Source of the DNA: an uncultured Bacilli bacterium
Lineage (GTDB): Bacteria; Bacillota_I; Bacilli_A; RF39; UBA660
Assembly: GCA_944329465.1 (NCBI GenBank)
Contig: CALVII010000005.1
Coordinates: 1 to 36,130 of the forward strand
Reading direction: 5' to 3'
DNA: 36,130 nucleotides
A model generated the notes under the pieces. The model was not told the DNA's origin, did not search any database, and was given only the letters and a program-made list of their open reading frames with translations. A program made the translations under genes and the position numbers. Each line of letters starts with the position of its first letter. Position 1 is the first letter of the stretch. Below, one piece after another: positions 21,825-30,389 of the stretch.

Positions 21825-24644
21825 ATGAGAATGTTTAAAAACCTTTCTTTACGGCTTTTAATTTCGTTTATGGTATTGGCAATACTGCTTATTCCAACAG
21901 TTCAGGCGTGGGAATATTCTGGAATTGGTGGTTCGGGTGGTCATGCTTCCAGCTTGAGCGGTGGATGGAATGCTTTTGTTATTGGTGTAAGAGCTACGGC
22001 TGTTGATATAGATGGAAAAAGACTTTCTGTTGAAATTGATGGACGTAAGTATATAAGCAAAAGTATAGATTATTATGGTAATTTAAGTCAAATAAATAAC
22101 GGATATTTTGCACAGGTTAATGGTAGTAGTGAGCATAGTACTTGTAGACTTGCGAATGGCACGGTAACTTTATGTTCAAAGCCGGAACTTGAAGGAGCAC
22201 GTTTTAGTTCTCAAAATGGAGGTTATAAATATGAAGCGTGGCCATATCAAAATGTAGCGCCTTTGCCTGTTGGAATGAATTTTGATAGTGCGGCTGGAGT
22301 TTCACAATTATCAAATAGTCTTTCAAAACTCGGCACATCTTCTTATAAAAGTCAAGCAGATGATTTATTTAGACGTTTAATGGGACAACCAATTACGTAT
22401 TTTCAACAAAATGCGGCAGGTGATTGCGAGGAAGTAAAGGAAAAATTGACAACAGCATTTATAATTTTTGAGCCGTTAACTCAAGTTAATGGTTATGTTG
22501 GAACAGCTTCGGAAATTGCGATTATTTTTCATAACGTGAGTATTTATAAATTTGGAATGGTTGCTAAAGTTTATAATGCTTTGAGAGTTAATCCAGCTGT
22601 TGGTAATCGTGGACTTAGATATTTTAGTGCTGTAAATGAGATTCCAACTTATTCTAACAGTACTCCGAGTCGTGTAAATACGGCTATATCAAATACTCAT
22701 TTGGGTTATGGAGTTGCTATTTTGGCTTATGGAACGGAGTTTGTCGACGAGAATGAGGGATGGGTTTGTAATTTTGATTATACAATTGATGCAGCGTGTA
22801 TGAATTGTAATTCTAATAGAGATGACAATAAAGCTTATATAATTCAAGATACGACGAATTGGGATGCTATTTTTGCTAGTCCTGATTCAGATAATAAAAA
22901 TGTTCAAAGTTATTATAGCAAAGGAAATGGTGTATATTGTAGAGAAGAATATACTGTTTATCTCCCAAATGTTAATAATACTATTAGTGTACAACCAGGG
23001 CGTTATTTTACTTTGAATCCTTCTGCAAAAGCTTTGCAAAACGTTGTTTCTTCTCCTGCTATTCCAAATTTTAAACCTGTAAGAGTTGTTAAGAAGAGAC
23101 AATGTAAAGTTAATTCAGAGGAGAACTCTTCTAATGCCGCAACAGTCTTGGATGTTTTTAGAAGAAATTCTGAATATGATTTTAAAGGAAAGACGGGCAC
23201 TGTAAGCTTTAAATATAATGAAACATATAAAGATAGTCGCTATAATATGGACGATTTAGAGGAAATGTCTGTTTACGATGAAGACAATAATTATAAATAT
23301 TCTATAGATAATGGTACTTTAAATATGGAAGTAACTAGATATTATACTTTGCCGGCTAATTATTATCAATATATAAGGAAACAAGATGGCCTTTCAATGA
23401 AGGTTAAACCTTCTGATAAAGATTTGGGACAGTATATAAATGTAGGCATTCCTAATTTGCCGGTTTCGTTTAATAATACTGGTGACTCTAATTCCATTGC
23501 TGCAGATATACAGTTCTCATATGCATTACCAACAAATGATCAGTATTCTAAACTTAATAAAGCTTATATAGAAGATAATTCTTATTTGGATACTGATAAT
23601 GAAACGGGTAATGTTTATAAGAGATATAAAACTAAAAAAATGGTAGATGGGGATCAGGAGTTATTGAATAATAGTGCTTGTGCAAAAATGTTTGGAATAA
23701 ATAATACATCTTTTGAAACGTGTGTGAGCAACAGACAGAATAATTCTATTGGTGATAAAGATAAAAATGCAAATTGTATTGTAAATAATAAAATTACTAA
23801 TTCTACAAAATCTGGTTATTCTTGTTTAGTATTACTTAAAGAAAATACATGCCGGATAGAAAATGGTAAGTATTATGATTTTGATGGTAATGAGATAACT
23901 AAAGAAGAATATGACATTATTTGTCCAAACGCTAATAGTGACAACACATGTCGGATAGAAAATGGTAAGTATTATGATTTTGATGGTAATGAAATAACCA
24001 AAGAAGAATATGATAGAATTTGTCCAAGCGGTAATAGCGATAATACATGCCGGATAGAAAACGGCAAGTATTATGATTTTGATGGTAAGGAAATAACTAA
24101 AGAAGAATATGATAGAATTTGCCCATCTTATATTCCATCTGTGTGTCCAGAAGACGAGTGTCCATATGGATGCTGTCCATCAGGAGAATGTGCACCAATG
24201 CCGGATGGTACATGTCCAGGTTCTGGAGGCATAGATGTCATTTATAGAACTATCGATTTAGTAAATCCTTTCCCTGGACAAGATGCTGAACAAAGGCATA
24301 CAGGAGCCAACTGGTGTAGCTATAATATAAAAACACATAAAATCGATTGTAAATATAATAATGCAACAGTTAAAAATTATATTACTAGGGAACGTGGTGG
24401 AACTGAAAACGGAGGTAAAGTTTACCGTGAAGATCATGTTTTATACGAAGTTACTTTGGATTCTAGTACGATAGGTAAGATTAGAGATTATAATGATGAT
24501 CATAAATATGATGATTGGGAGTTAAATTGTTTGGATAACGGAAGAGCTTGTATTAGTGAGTTTTTAAGAAAACAGGTTAAAACTACTGGTAAATGTTCTA
24601 GTGTAAGTAAAACTTCATTTTATACTTGTGATGAGGATGTTTAG
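21825..24644 (+). CDS. Giant secreted Cys-rich protein with 33-residue repeats
   Basis: 939 residues. The signal peptide (LLISFMVLAILLIPTVQA) is at about 10-28 and there is no C-terminal anchor. The first half is Gly/Asn/Ser-rich and of unknown fold. Residues 674-770 hold three tandem 33-residue units beginning CRIENGKYYDFDG and ITKEEYD, followed by a dense cysteine cluster (PEDECPYGCCPSGEC). More than 25 cysteines overall imply disulfides outside the cell. It starts inside an operon upstream of CpaB/CpaF-like genes, so it could be an adhesin or tip component of the appendage; that role is inference. Confidence 0.75.
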   Translation: MRMFKNLSLRLLISFMVLAILLIPTVQAWEYSGIGGSGGHASSLSGGWNAFVIGVRATAVDIDGKRLSVEIDGRKYISKSIDYYGNLSQINNGYFAQVNGSSEHSTCRLANGTVTLCSKPELEGARFSSQNGGYKYEAWPYQNVAPLPVGMNFDSAAGVSQLSNSLSKLGTSSYKSQADDLFRRLMGQPITYFQQNAAGDCEEVKEKLTTAFIIFEPLTQVNGYVGTASEIAIIFHNVSIYKFGMVAKVYNALRVNPAVGNRGLRYFSAVNEIPTYSNSTPSRVNTAISNTHLGYGVAILAYGTEFVDENEGWVCNFDYTIDAACMNCNSNRDDNKAYIIQDTTNWDAIFASPDSDNKNVQSYYSKGNGVYCREEYTVYLPNVNNTISVQPGRYFTLNPSAKALQNVVSSPAIPNFKPVRVVKKRQCKVNSEENSSNAATVLDVFRRNSEYDFKGKTGTVSFKYNETYKDSRYNMDDLEEMSVYDEDNNYKYSIDNGTLNMEVTRYYTLPANYYQYIRKQDGLSMKVKPSDKDLGQYINVGIPNLPVSFNNTGDSNSIAADIQFSYALPTNDQYSKLNKAYIEDNSYLDTDNETGNVYKRYKTKKMVDGDQELLNNSACAKMFGINNTSFETCVSNRQNNSIGDKDKNANCIVNNKITNSTKSGYSCLVLLKENTCRIENGKYYDFDGNEITKEEYDIICPNANSDNTCRIENGKYYDFDGNEITKEEYDRICPSGNSDNTCRIENGKYYDFDGKEITKEEYDRICPSYIPSVCPEDECPYGCCPSGECAPMPDGTCPGSGGIDVIYRTIDLVNPFPGQDAEQRHTGANWCSYNIKTHKIDCKYNNATVKNYITRERGGTENGGKVYREDHVLYEVTLDSSTIGKIRDYNDDHKYDDWELNCLDNGRACISEFLRKQVKTTGKCSSVSKTSFYTCDEDV
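23844..24140 (+). repeat. Three tandem 99-bp coding repeats
   Basis: Units start at 23844, 23943 and 24042 (exactly 99 bases apart). They encode near-identical 33-residue, two-cysteine modules and differ mainly at synonymous positions. Copy number could vary by recombination. Confidence 0.9.
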
Positions 24645-24658
24645 TTAGGAGGTAAAAC

Positions 24659-25060
24659 ATGAAAGAGTCATTTTGGGGCATATTTGTATTAGGTCTTGGT
24701 GTTATGTCAATATTCTTTATTGTTTTATTTCAAAACTTAACTAATACTGACGAACATAATTCCCAGCTTTTAAAAGAAGTTACCGAAGCTTCTATGTGGG
24801 ATGCGTTTGATTATGCATCATATAGAACGAATGGTGAAATTAGAATTGATAGAGAAAAATTTGTTGAAAATTTTATCAGAAGATATGCTGAAAGTGCAAG
24901 TATGTCTAGGCAATATACAATTAAATTTTATGATATTAATGAGAAACCACCAAAAGTAAGCTTAAGTGTACAAAGCGGTGTGGTAGGTGTAGGAGGTAGC
25001 ACCAAGATAACATTTGATTTACAAAATAGAATCGATGCTATTTTGGAAGTACCTTATTAA
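24659..25060 (+). CDS. Pseudopilin-like membrane protein (DUF5411-like)
   Basis: 133 residues. One N-terminal helix (FWGIFVLGLGVMSIFFIVLF) is followed by a soluble domain of about 105 residues (REKFVENFIRRYAES, then a beta-rich GVVGVGGSTKITF end). It resembles the small DUF5411-type proteins of uncultured Bacilli in pilus loci and TadE/TadF-like minor pilins; the name is from memory. GGAGG is seven bases before the ATG. It lies between the 939-residue protein and CpaB. Confidence 0.6.
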   Translation: MKESFWGIFVLGLGVMSIFFIVLFQNLTNTDEHNSQLLKEVTEASMWDAFDYASYRTNGEIRIDREKFVENFIRRYAESASMSRQYTIKFYDINEKPPKVSLSVQSGVVGVGGSTKITFDLQNRIDAILEVPY

Positions 25061-25086
25061 AATAAAAGAAAAGAGAGGATGAGATT

Positions 25087-26142
25087 ATGAATAATGTAAT
25101 GGCGTCAGCCAAAAAATTTTTTAAAAACAAAAATGTAGTAACGATTATTGGAGTTGTTATAATTCTTATCTTGCTATATGTTGGTTATAGTACACAAATC
25201 AACAATGCAGTAGAACCAGTACAAGTTCCTGTTGCTACACAAACTATTCAACCTAGAACAGAAATCACCGATGATATGGTACAGCTTGTAGATATGCCTA
25301 ATGTTTCACTTAGTGATAATGTAATTAGATCAACATCACAAATTATTGGAAAATATTCCAATGTAAATTCAGTAATTCCTGAAGGTAGTATGTTTTATAC
25401 TGATACAGTAATTTCTGAAGACGAACTTCCTGATGCAGCATTTACGAAAGTTAAAGCTGGAGAGGTAGTTTATAATTTCCCTGTAGATATGGAAAGTACT
25501 TATGGTAATTCAATTTTTCCAGGTAATATGATTGATATTTATATGAAAGTTGGGGATGGAACTGACGAGAAGATTATGCTTGGTAAGTTAATTGAAAATG
25601 TTGAAGTGTTAGCTGTTAAGGATTCTTCTGGTAGAGCTGTATTTGAAAATACTAGTGAAGAGAGAACTCCATCAATGTTAATATTTGGATTAAAGAGTAA
25701 TTTGTATAGTATTTTAAAGAAAGCATCATATATGGATGGGCTTGGTGTTGAACTTTATCCAGTACCACATGGTGGAGAGGTAGATACTGAAGGTGTTACA
25801 CAAGTTTCTACACAACAATTAGTTGATTATATTGATGCACATTCTATAAATATTCCTGAACCTGAAGTTCCAGCTGAGGAAGATGCATTATTACCAACTG
25901 TTAATGAAACTGGAGGAAACCCTAATACAGTAACTATTACATTCCCTGATGGATGTGACGACAAATATACTTGCACCTATGTTAAAGATAGTGGTAGAAG
26001 TCAAAGGGTTACAGGAAGAAAGCAAGAACTTCTTTATACGGGAAATGGAACTTTAACGGCAACGGTTCAAGAAAAAGATGGAACAGCACATTCAATTACG
26101 ATTGATATTCCAATGTCTAATTCAAATAATGCGGAGCAATAA
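25087..26142 (+). CDS. cpaB: CpaB/RcpC-like Flp pilus assembly protein (SAF domain)
   Basis: 351 residues. An N-terminal helix (VVTIIGVVIILILLYVGYS) is followed by a SAF domain (PVATQTIQPRTEITDDMVQL, then GKYSNVNSVIPEGSMFY) and an RcpC-like region (GNMIDIYMKVGDG, IENVEVLAVKDSSG). This is the CpaB architecture. The C-terminal about 70 residues (a short DGCDDKYTCTYV beta segment) are not typical and may be a surface extension. Located three bases upstream of the ATPase gene, as in Tad loci. Confidence 0.85.
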   Translation: MNNVMASAKKFFKNKNVVTIIGVVIILILLYVGYSTQINNAVEPVQVPVATQTIQPRTEITDDMVQLVDMPNVSLSDNVIRSTSQIIGKYSNVNSVIPEGSMFYTDTVISEDELPDAAFTKVKAGEVVYNFPVDMESTYGNSIFPGNMIDIYMKVGDGTDEKIMLGKLIENVEVLAVKDSSGRAVFENTSEERTPSMLIFGLKSNLYSILKKASYMDGLGVELYPVPHGGEVDTEGVTQVSTQQLVDYIDAHSINIPEPEVPAEEDALLPTVNETGGNPNTVTITFPDGCDDKYTCTYVKDSGRSQRVTGRKQELLYTGNGTLTATVQEKDGTAHSITIDIPMSNSNNAEQ

Positions 26143-26144
26143 AA

Positions 26145-27326
26145 ATGAACAATATGTTTGACCAAATAGATTTCGGACATTTGAAACCTTATTTGGAAGA
26201 TGATGATATAACAGATATTTCTTATGATAATGGTGGACAAATACATTTAAAAACGTTGTCTAAAGGAATATTTAGAATTGAAAATCCGGCTATTGACAAT
26301 TCCTTTATGGAAAAGTTAGCGTTTCAATGTTCTAATGTTATGGGTAAAACTTTTAACATGGCACATCCTTTCTTGGATGCCGAAAGTGCGGAGTTACGTT
26401 TAGCTTTTATCCATGATTCTGTAGCACAAAATGGTATTGCTTGTGTTGTTCGTAAAACACCAGCCAAGATACGTCTGCAGAAGGATAAAATAGTTGCGGA
26501 TAAATATGTTGAATTAGATATTATTGACTTTTTAGAACAATGTGTATTAGGACACTGTAATATGATTGTTTGTGGTGAAACTGGTTCTGGTAAAACGGAA
26601 TTGGTTAAGTATTTAGCTTCTAAGATAGCCGAAAATGAAAAGGTTATTACAATAGAAGATACTTTAGAACTTCATTTGGATAAGATTTTTCCACACCGTG
26701 ATATAGTAGCTTTAAAGACGAATAATATTGCTTCTTATACAGACATATTGGAAGCTTGTATGAGACAAAATCCTAAATGGATTTTGCTTTCGGAGGTACG
26801 TAGTGCGGAAGCTGTTTTAGCAGTTCGTAACTCTATTTCTTCAGGTCATTATATTTTATCAACTATCCATGCTGATAAAGCCTCTTCAATACCTAACCGT
26901 ATGTACAGTTTGCTTGAAACTAATCAGGATTTGGATCAATTTATGAGCTCTATATGTAGGTATATTCAAATCGGTATATATGTTAGAGGTTATCAAGATA
27001 AAGTGACTAAGAAGTTTAAACGTGAAATAGCAGAGGTTACAGAGTTTTATGTAACTAATGATACAAATGAAGCACGTCACAATGTTATTTATAGAAAAGG
27101 TGCGGATGGTAAGATTATTAGAAATAATCCTAGTCCATATTTATTAGATTATCTAGAGGTTCAAGGAGTATTTTTGCCAAAGGAACTTCAAAATATGGCT
27201 GGTGAAACTTATACTGAAAGTGATTCTATGAAAGCAAATGCGGAAGTAGGAAATTCTAATAATTTAACTGATGAGGTAACGCCTACTACTTCAAATCAAT
27301 CAACTACAGAAAATTTATTTGAATAA
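26145..27326 (+). CDS. cpaF: CpaF/TadA-like secretion ATPase
   Basis: 393 residues, VirB11/PulE superfamily hexameric ATPase that powers pilus assembly. Walker A is GETGSGKT (144-151), followed by ITIEDTLELHL (Asp box). The Walker B region is WILLSEVRS (S216-E217-V218-R219-S220), and TIHAD has the His box (His242). In most TadA proteins the Walker B segment reads GEVRG, so the Ser replacements are unusual but the catalytic Glu and Arg are kept. The C-terminal about 60 residues are Ser/Thr/Asn-rich and probably disordered. Confidence 0.9.
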   Translation: MNNMFDQIDFGHLKPYLEDDDITDISYDNGGQIHLKTLSKGIFRIENPAIDNSFMEKLAFQCSNVMGKTFNMAHPFLDAESAELRLAFIHDSVAQNGIACVVRKTPAKIRLQKDKIVADKYVELDIIDFLEQCVLGHCNMIVCGETGSGKTELVKYLASKIAENEKVITIEDTLELHLDKIFPHRDIVALKTNNIASYTDILEACMRQNPKWILLSEVRSAEAVLAVRNSISSGHYILSTIHADKASSIPNRMYSLLETNQDLDQFMSSICRYIQIGIYVRGYQDKVTKKFKREIAEVTEFYVTNDTNEARHNVIYRKGADGKIIRNNPSPYLLDYLEVQGVFLPKELQNMAGETYTESDSMKANAEVGNSNNLTDEVTPTTSNQSTTENLFE

Positions 27327-27340
27327 AGGAGGGGGATGCA

Positions 27341-28246
27341 ATGACATTTGTAATATTTTTAATTGTTTTGGCAATTGCAATATTTGTTATTTTATATCGT
27401 AATAACAGTAATAGTAACAATGTTTATAAGTTTATCAATAAAAAAATTGGTGTAATTTATGACAAATATGCTCCTTATTCATTTAAAGTAGTTAGAGATA
27501 AGGTTAAGGAGTTGGGTCAGGAATATACTCCAAGACAATATGCAATTCAAGTTATAGTGTTTGCGGTAAGTGCGGCAGTTGTTACATATTTGTATTTTTA
27601 TAACATTGTTGTTTCACTTATTTATTCAGCTTTAGCTGTATTAGTTATTCCTTATTTGACTTATTTAAGGTGCAAAAGACTTTACAGTGAATTTATATTT
27701 GAACAAATTCAAGTTTATACGACTAATACTATAATGGAGTTTGCGACAACACAATCTTTTGTTAAAGCTTTAGAGGGCGTTTATGCTTCAAATGTATTAG
27801 AGGATCCAGTTAAATCAGATGTTAAAATGATGATTGATATGGCTTATGAAAATGGAACTATTGATCAATCACTTAACTATATGAATTCAAAATATGATTT
27901 TTATATAGTTCGTAATATGCATCAGTTATTTTTACAAATTACTAATGAAGGTGCGAGAGATTCTGGTGAATCACTTGAAAATATGAGTCAGGATATAGAT
28001 ATGTTAGTTGAGGGTGTATATAGAGATAGAATTGATAGAGCGTCTTTCCATAAGAAGTTTTTACAATTTGGTATTATACTTTATTTAATGGTTATGCTTG
28101 TCCAGTTTATGCTTGGTATGGAAACATACAACCAAATGCTTAATGACTGGTGGGTTCAAGTGTTATTACACGGTATTATTTGGCTAAATACATTCTTTAT
28201 ACTTTCTGGTGAGAAATATTATAATGAAGATGTGGGGGCGGAATAA
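27341..28246 (+). CDS. tadB: TadB-like inner-membrane platform protein
   Basis: 301 residues. An N-terminal helix, two helices around 70-105, a cytoplasmic T2SSF-type helical domain (EQIQVYTTNTIMEFATTQSF, then FLQITNEGARDSGESL) and two C-terminal helices. Position and order (ATPase, TadB, TadC) match Tad loci. GGAGGGGG is before the ATG. Together with the next gene it would form the platform that the ATPase turns. Confidence 0.8.
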   Translation: MTFVIFLIVLAIAIFVILYRNNSNSNNVYKFINKKIGVIYDKYAPYSFKVVRDKVKELGQEYTPRQYAIQVIVFAVSAAVVTYLYFYNIVVSLIYSALAVLVIPYLTYLRCKRLYSEFIFEQIQVYTTNTIMEFATTQSFVKALEGVYASNVLEDPVKSDVKMMIDMAYENGTIDQSLNYMNSKYDFYIVRNMHQLFLQITNEGARDSGESLENMSQDIDMLVEGVYRDRIDRASFHKKFLQFGIILYLMVMLVQFMLGMETYNQMLNDWWVQVLLHGIIWLNTFFILSGEKYYNEDVGAE

Positions 28247-29041
28247 ATGGGTATAGGTTTAACTTTTATAATTATTGCAATTATTGTAGTGTTTTTGCTT
28301 GAGTATAACAACCATTTTAGCTCTAACAAATTTATTAAAGAGACTGAACCATATTTTAGAGTGATGATGGAGTCTGATTACGAGTTTTTACTTAAAGTAA
28401 GATATGGCGGAGATGTTGATGTAAATAAGATGTATGGACTTAGAGTTCGTAATGGAATTATCGGTATCATATTTTGCTTATTTATCTTTATGGATCAACT
28501 TTCGTTTGCTTATATATTACTTTCTTTGTTAATTGGTTTTGCTTTATTTAAATTACCTTATATGCAATTAAGTAGTTATTACAAGCAAAATTTGCATAAA
28601 ATTAATTTAATGCTTCCATACTATTTAAAGGGACTAGAAATTTTAATTCAACATTATACAGTTCCAGTTGCACTTGCAAGATCGATTGATACAGCTCCTG
28701 AAATTTTTAAGCCAGGTTTACAAAAATTGGTAGCTAAAATTGATTCTGGTGATTCTTCAGTACAGCCTTATATGGATTTTGCGAATGAATATCCAGTTCG
28801 TGATTCTATGAGAATGATGCGACTTTTATATCGTTTAGGTCTTGGTAGTCAAGAAAACAAACAAGAACAATTGCTTATGTTTTCAAGAACTATTTCCTCT
28901 TTGCAGAATAAGGCTCGTGAACAAAAATATAAAGAACGTCTAGAGAAGATGGAAAATAAGACTATGATGATGTTATTTTGTACAGGTGGAGGAATTTTAG
29001 GTTTTTTGCTTTTGTCAATGATGATGATGATGAATTATTAA
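28247..29041 (+). CDS. tadC: TadC-like inner-membrane platform protein
   Basis: 264 residues, starting right after the TadB-like stop. Helices at 1-18, about 65-100 and 240-262 flank a T2SSF-like cytoplasmic domain (LMLPYYLKGLEILIQHYTVP, then YMDFANEYPVRDSMRMMRLL). The sequence ends with a Met-rich helix, SMMMMMNY. Likely partner of the TadB-like protein. Confidence 0.8.
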   Translation: MGIGLTFIIIAIIVVFLLEYNNHFSSNKFIKETEPYFRVMMESDYEFLLKVRYGGDVDVNKMYGLRVRNGIIGIIFCLFIFMDQLSFAYILLSLLIGFALFKLPYMQLSSYYKQNLHKINLMLPYYLKGLEILIQHYTVPVALARSIDTAPEIFKPGLQKLVAKIDSGDSSVQPYMDFANEYPVRDSMRMMRLLYRLGLGSQENKQEQLLMFSRTISSLQNKAREQKYKERLEKMENKTMMMLFCTGGGILGFLLLSMMMMMNY

Positions 29042-29044
29042 CTA

Positions 29045-29073
29045 TAGTCAAATATTTTAAAGTATGTTATAAT
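29045..29073 (+). promoter_or_regulatory. Pilin promoter
   Basis: TAGTCA (29045-29050), 17-base spacer and TATAAT with extended TG (29068-29073), inside the operon just before the pilin candidate. This fits a need for extra pilin mRNA. Confidence 0.6.
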
Positions 29074-29100
29074 TAAAAATAGGAGGGCAGGTGATAAGTT

Positions 29101-29334
29101 ATGAAGGAAGCGGCTGGTGAGGCTAACTTAACTGTTGTAGCTATCATTTTAATTGGTGTTGTTGTTGCGGTTGTTACTCCACTTGTTACTAGTTTAATGA
29201 GTAGTTCGGCCGAGAAAGCTTGTTGTTCAGATGCAGGTGGTATTTGGAGAAATGGTGGATGTCAACCGGGTAGCAGTGCATATGATTCAACTGGATATAG
29301 AGAATGTGTTGAACAAGCAACATCCAATCAATAA
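29101..29334 (+). CDS. Major pilin candidate (Flp-like)
   Basis: 77 residues. MKEAAGEANLTVVAIILIGV shows a short leader, Gly-Glu at 6-7 and then a long hydrophobic helix, the pattern of type IV/Flp prepilins cleaved after Gly. The C-terminal half has a Cys-Cys pair and two further cysteines (ACCSDAGGIWRNGGC, then REC). AGGAGGG is 13 bases from the ATG, unusually far. Its own promoter and a following attenuator-like hairpin point to higher expression than the neighbours. No prepilin peptidase gene is in the window. Confidence 0.7.
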   Translation: MKEAAGEANLTVVAIILIGVVVAVVTPLVTSLMSSSAEKACCSDAGGIWRNGGCQPGSSAYDSTGYRECVEQATSNQ

Positions 29335-29346
29335 GATTAAAAATAT

Positions 29347-29368
29347 GCTTGCTTTAATGCAAGTTTTT
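29347..29368 (+). terminator. Attenuator-like hairpin after the pilin gene
   Basis: CTTGC (29348-29352), a six-base loop, GCAAG and TTTTT. The stem is short, so partial read-through to the minor pilin genes is expected. Confidence 0.55.
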
Positions 29369-29394
29369 CCTTTAATGTTGAGGTGGTGATTTAA

Positions 29395-29892
29395 ATGCGA
29401 GAGAGTATTGGCAGTGTATTTTTGTATAATATAGTTATTTTGTTTGTTATTATAGTTTTTGGTTTACTTTCTGCGACTATAAGTTACTATAAAGCTTTTA
29501 AGGTTAATGAGAGAATATTATATTCATTAGATAAGTTTGAAGGGTATAATCAATTTTCAGAAGCTGAAATAGAAGATTATTTGGTTAGTATTGGTTATAC
29601 TTATAGTCCTGATGGTCAAAATGGATGTGCTGCCGAAAAAGATGGTGGTCAATTAATTAAATCTAATGATGCAAAGCATTTATACTGCGTTTATTATTTT
29701 TCAGATGATAGAGGTAGTAATGAGAAAGATAGGCTGAATGGAGATAAAGAACCAATTTACTATAATTATTCAGTAACTAGTTATATTTATGCGGATTTAC
29801 CAATCGTTGGAGCGTTTAAATTACCTGTTTATACTAAGGGTGAGAGAATATATAATTTTAGTGATCACCAAGAGCAGGGGGCGAGAATATGA
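29395..29892 (+). CDS. TadE-like minor pilin 1
   Basis: 165 residues: N-terminal helix (FLYNIVILFVIIVFGLLSAT), then SYYKAFKVNERIL and a soluble domain with IEDYLVSIGYTY and a cysteine pair. It is paralogous to the next gene, sharing the helix-SY-KAFKVN layout and the IxxxLPVxG ending. GTGGTG precedes the ATG. It overlaps the next gene by four bases. Confidence 0.7.
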   Translation: MRESIGSVFLYNIVILFVIIVFGLLSATISYYKAFKVNERILYSLDKFEGYNQFSEAEIEDYLVSIGYTYSPDGQNGCAAEKDGGQLIKSNDAKHLYCVYYFSDDRGSNEKDRLNGDKEPIYYNYSVTSYIYADLPIVGAFKLPVYTKGERIYNFSDHQEQGARI

Positions 29893-30374
29893 AAGAGGCT
29901 ATAGCTAATGCGGGTGTTTATAATTTAGTAATTATGTTTGTAATAATATTACTTGCTTTCTTTATTGGTTCACTTTCTTATTCTAAAGCTTTTAAAGTTA
30001 AAAATAAGATAATTGAAGAAATCGAAAAAGATCAAGGTTATACAACTGGTGTAGCTGATTCTACCGAAGATAGAGTAGAAGATTGGATTGCGAGTATTGG
30101 TTATAGAATAAATACAGGAAATGATAGAAATACTGAAAACTGTCCTAAGGTAACAGGTAATGGTGGTGAAGAAGGTAAACTTGTAAACAGTGATGGAGAT
30201 TATCAATACTGCGTTTATGAGTTTGATACATGCACTAAAGGTGCGGATAAAGCTAAATGCGGTAAATATTACCGCGTAACAGCTTATATGTATTTCGATG
30301 TACCAATTTTAAGTGGATTACTTAAATTACCGGTTAGTGGTGAGACCATGATATTTAATGAGATAGATAGTTAA
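29889..30374 (+). CDS. TadE-like minor pilin 2
   Basis: 161 residues, paralogue of the preceding gene: VYNLVIMFVIILLAFFIGSL helix, SYSKAFKVKNKII, then VEDWIASIGYRI, a four-cysteine segment (ENCPKV, YCVYEFDTC, AKCG) and the end GLLKLPVSGETMIF. The four-base ATGA overlap couples it to its twin. The pair would form minor pilins of the Tad-like appendage. Confidence 0.7.
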   Translation: MKEAIANAGVYNLVIMFVIILLAFFIGSLSYSKAFKVKNKIIEEIEKDQGYTTGVADSTEDRVEDWIASIGYRINTGNDRNTENCPKVTGNGGEEGKLVNSDGDYQYCVYEFDTCTKGADKAKCGKYYRVTAYMYFDVPILSGLLKLPVSGETMIFNEIDS

Positions 30375-30389
30375 GGAGGCGAAGAATAA

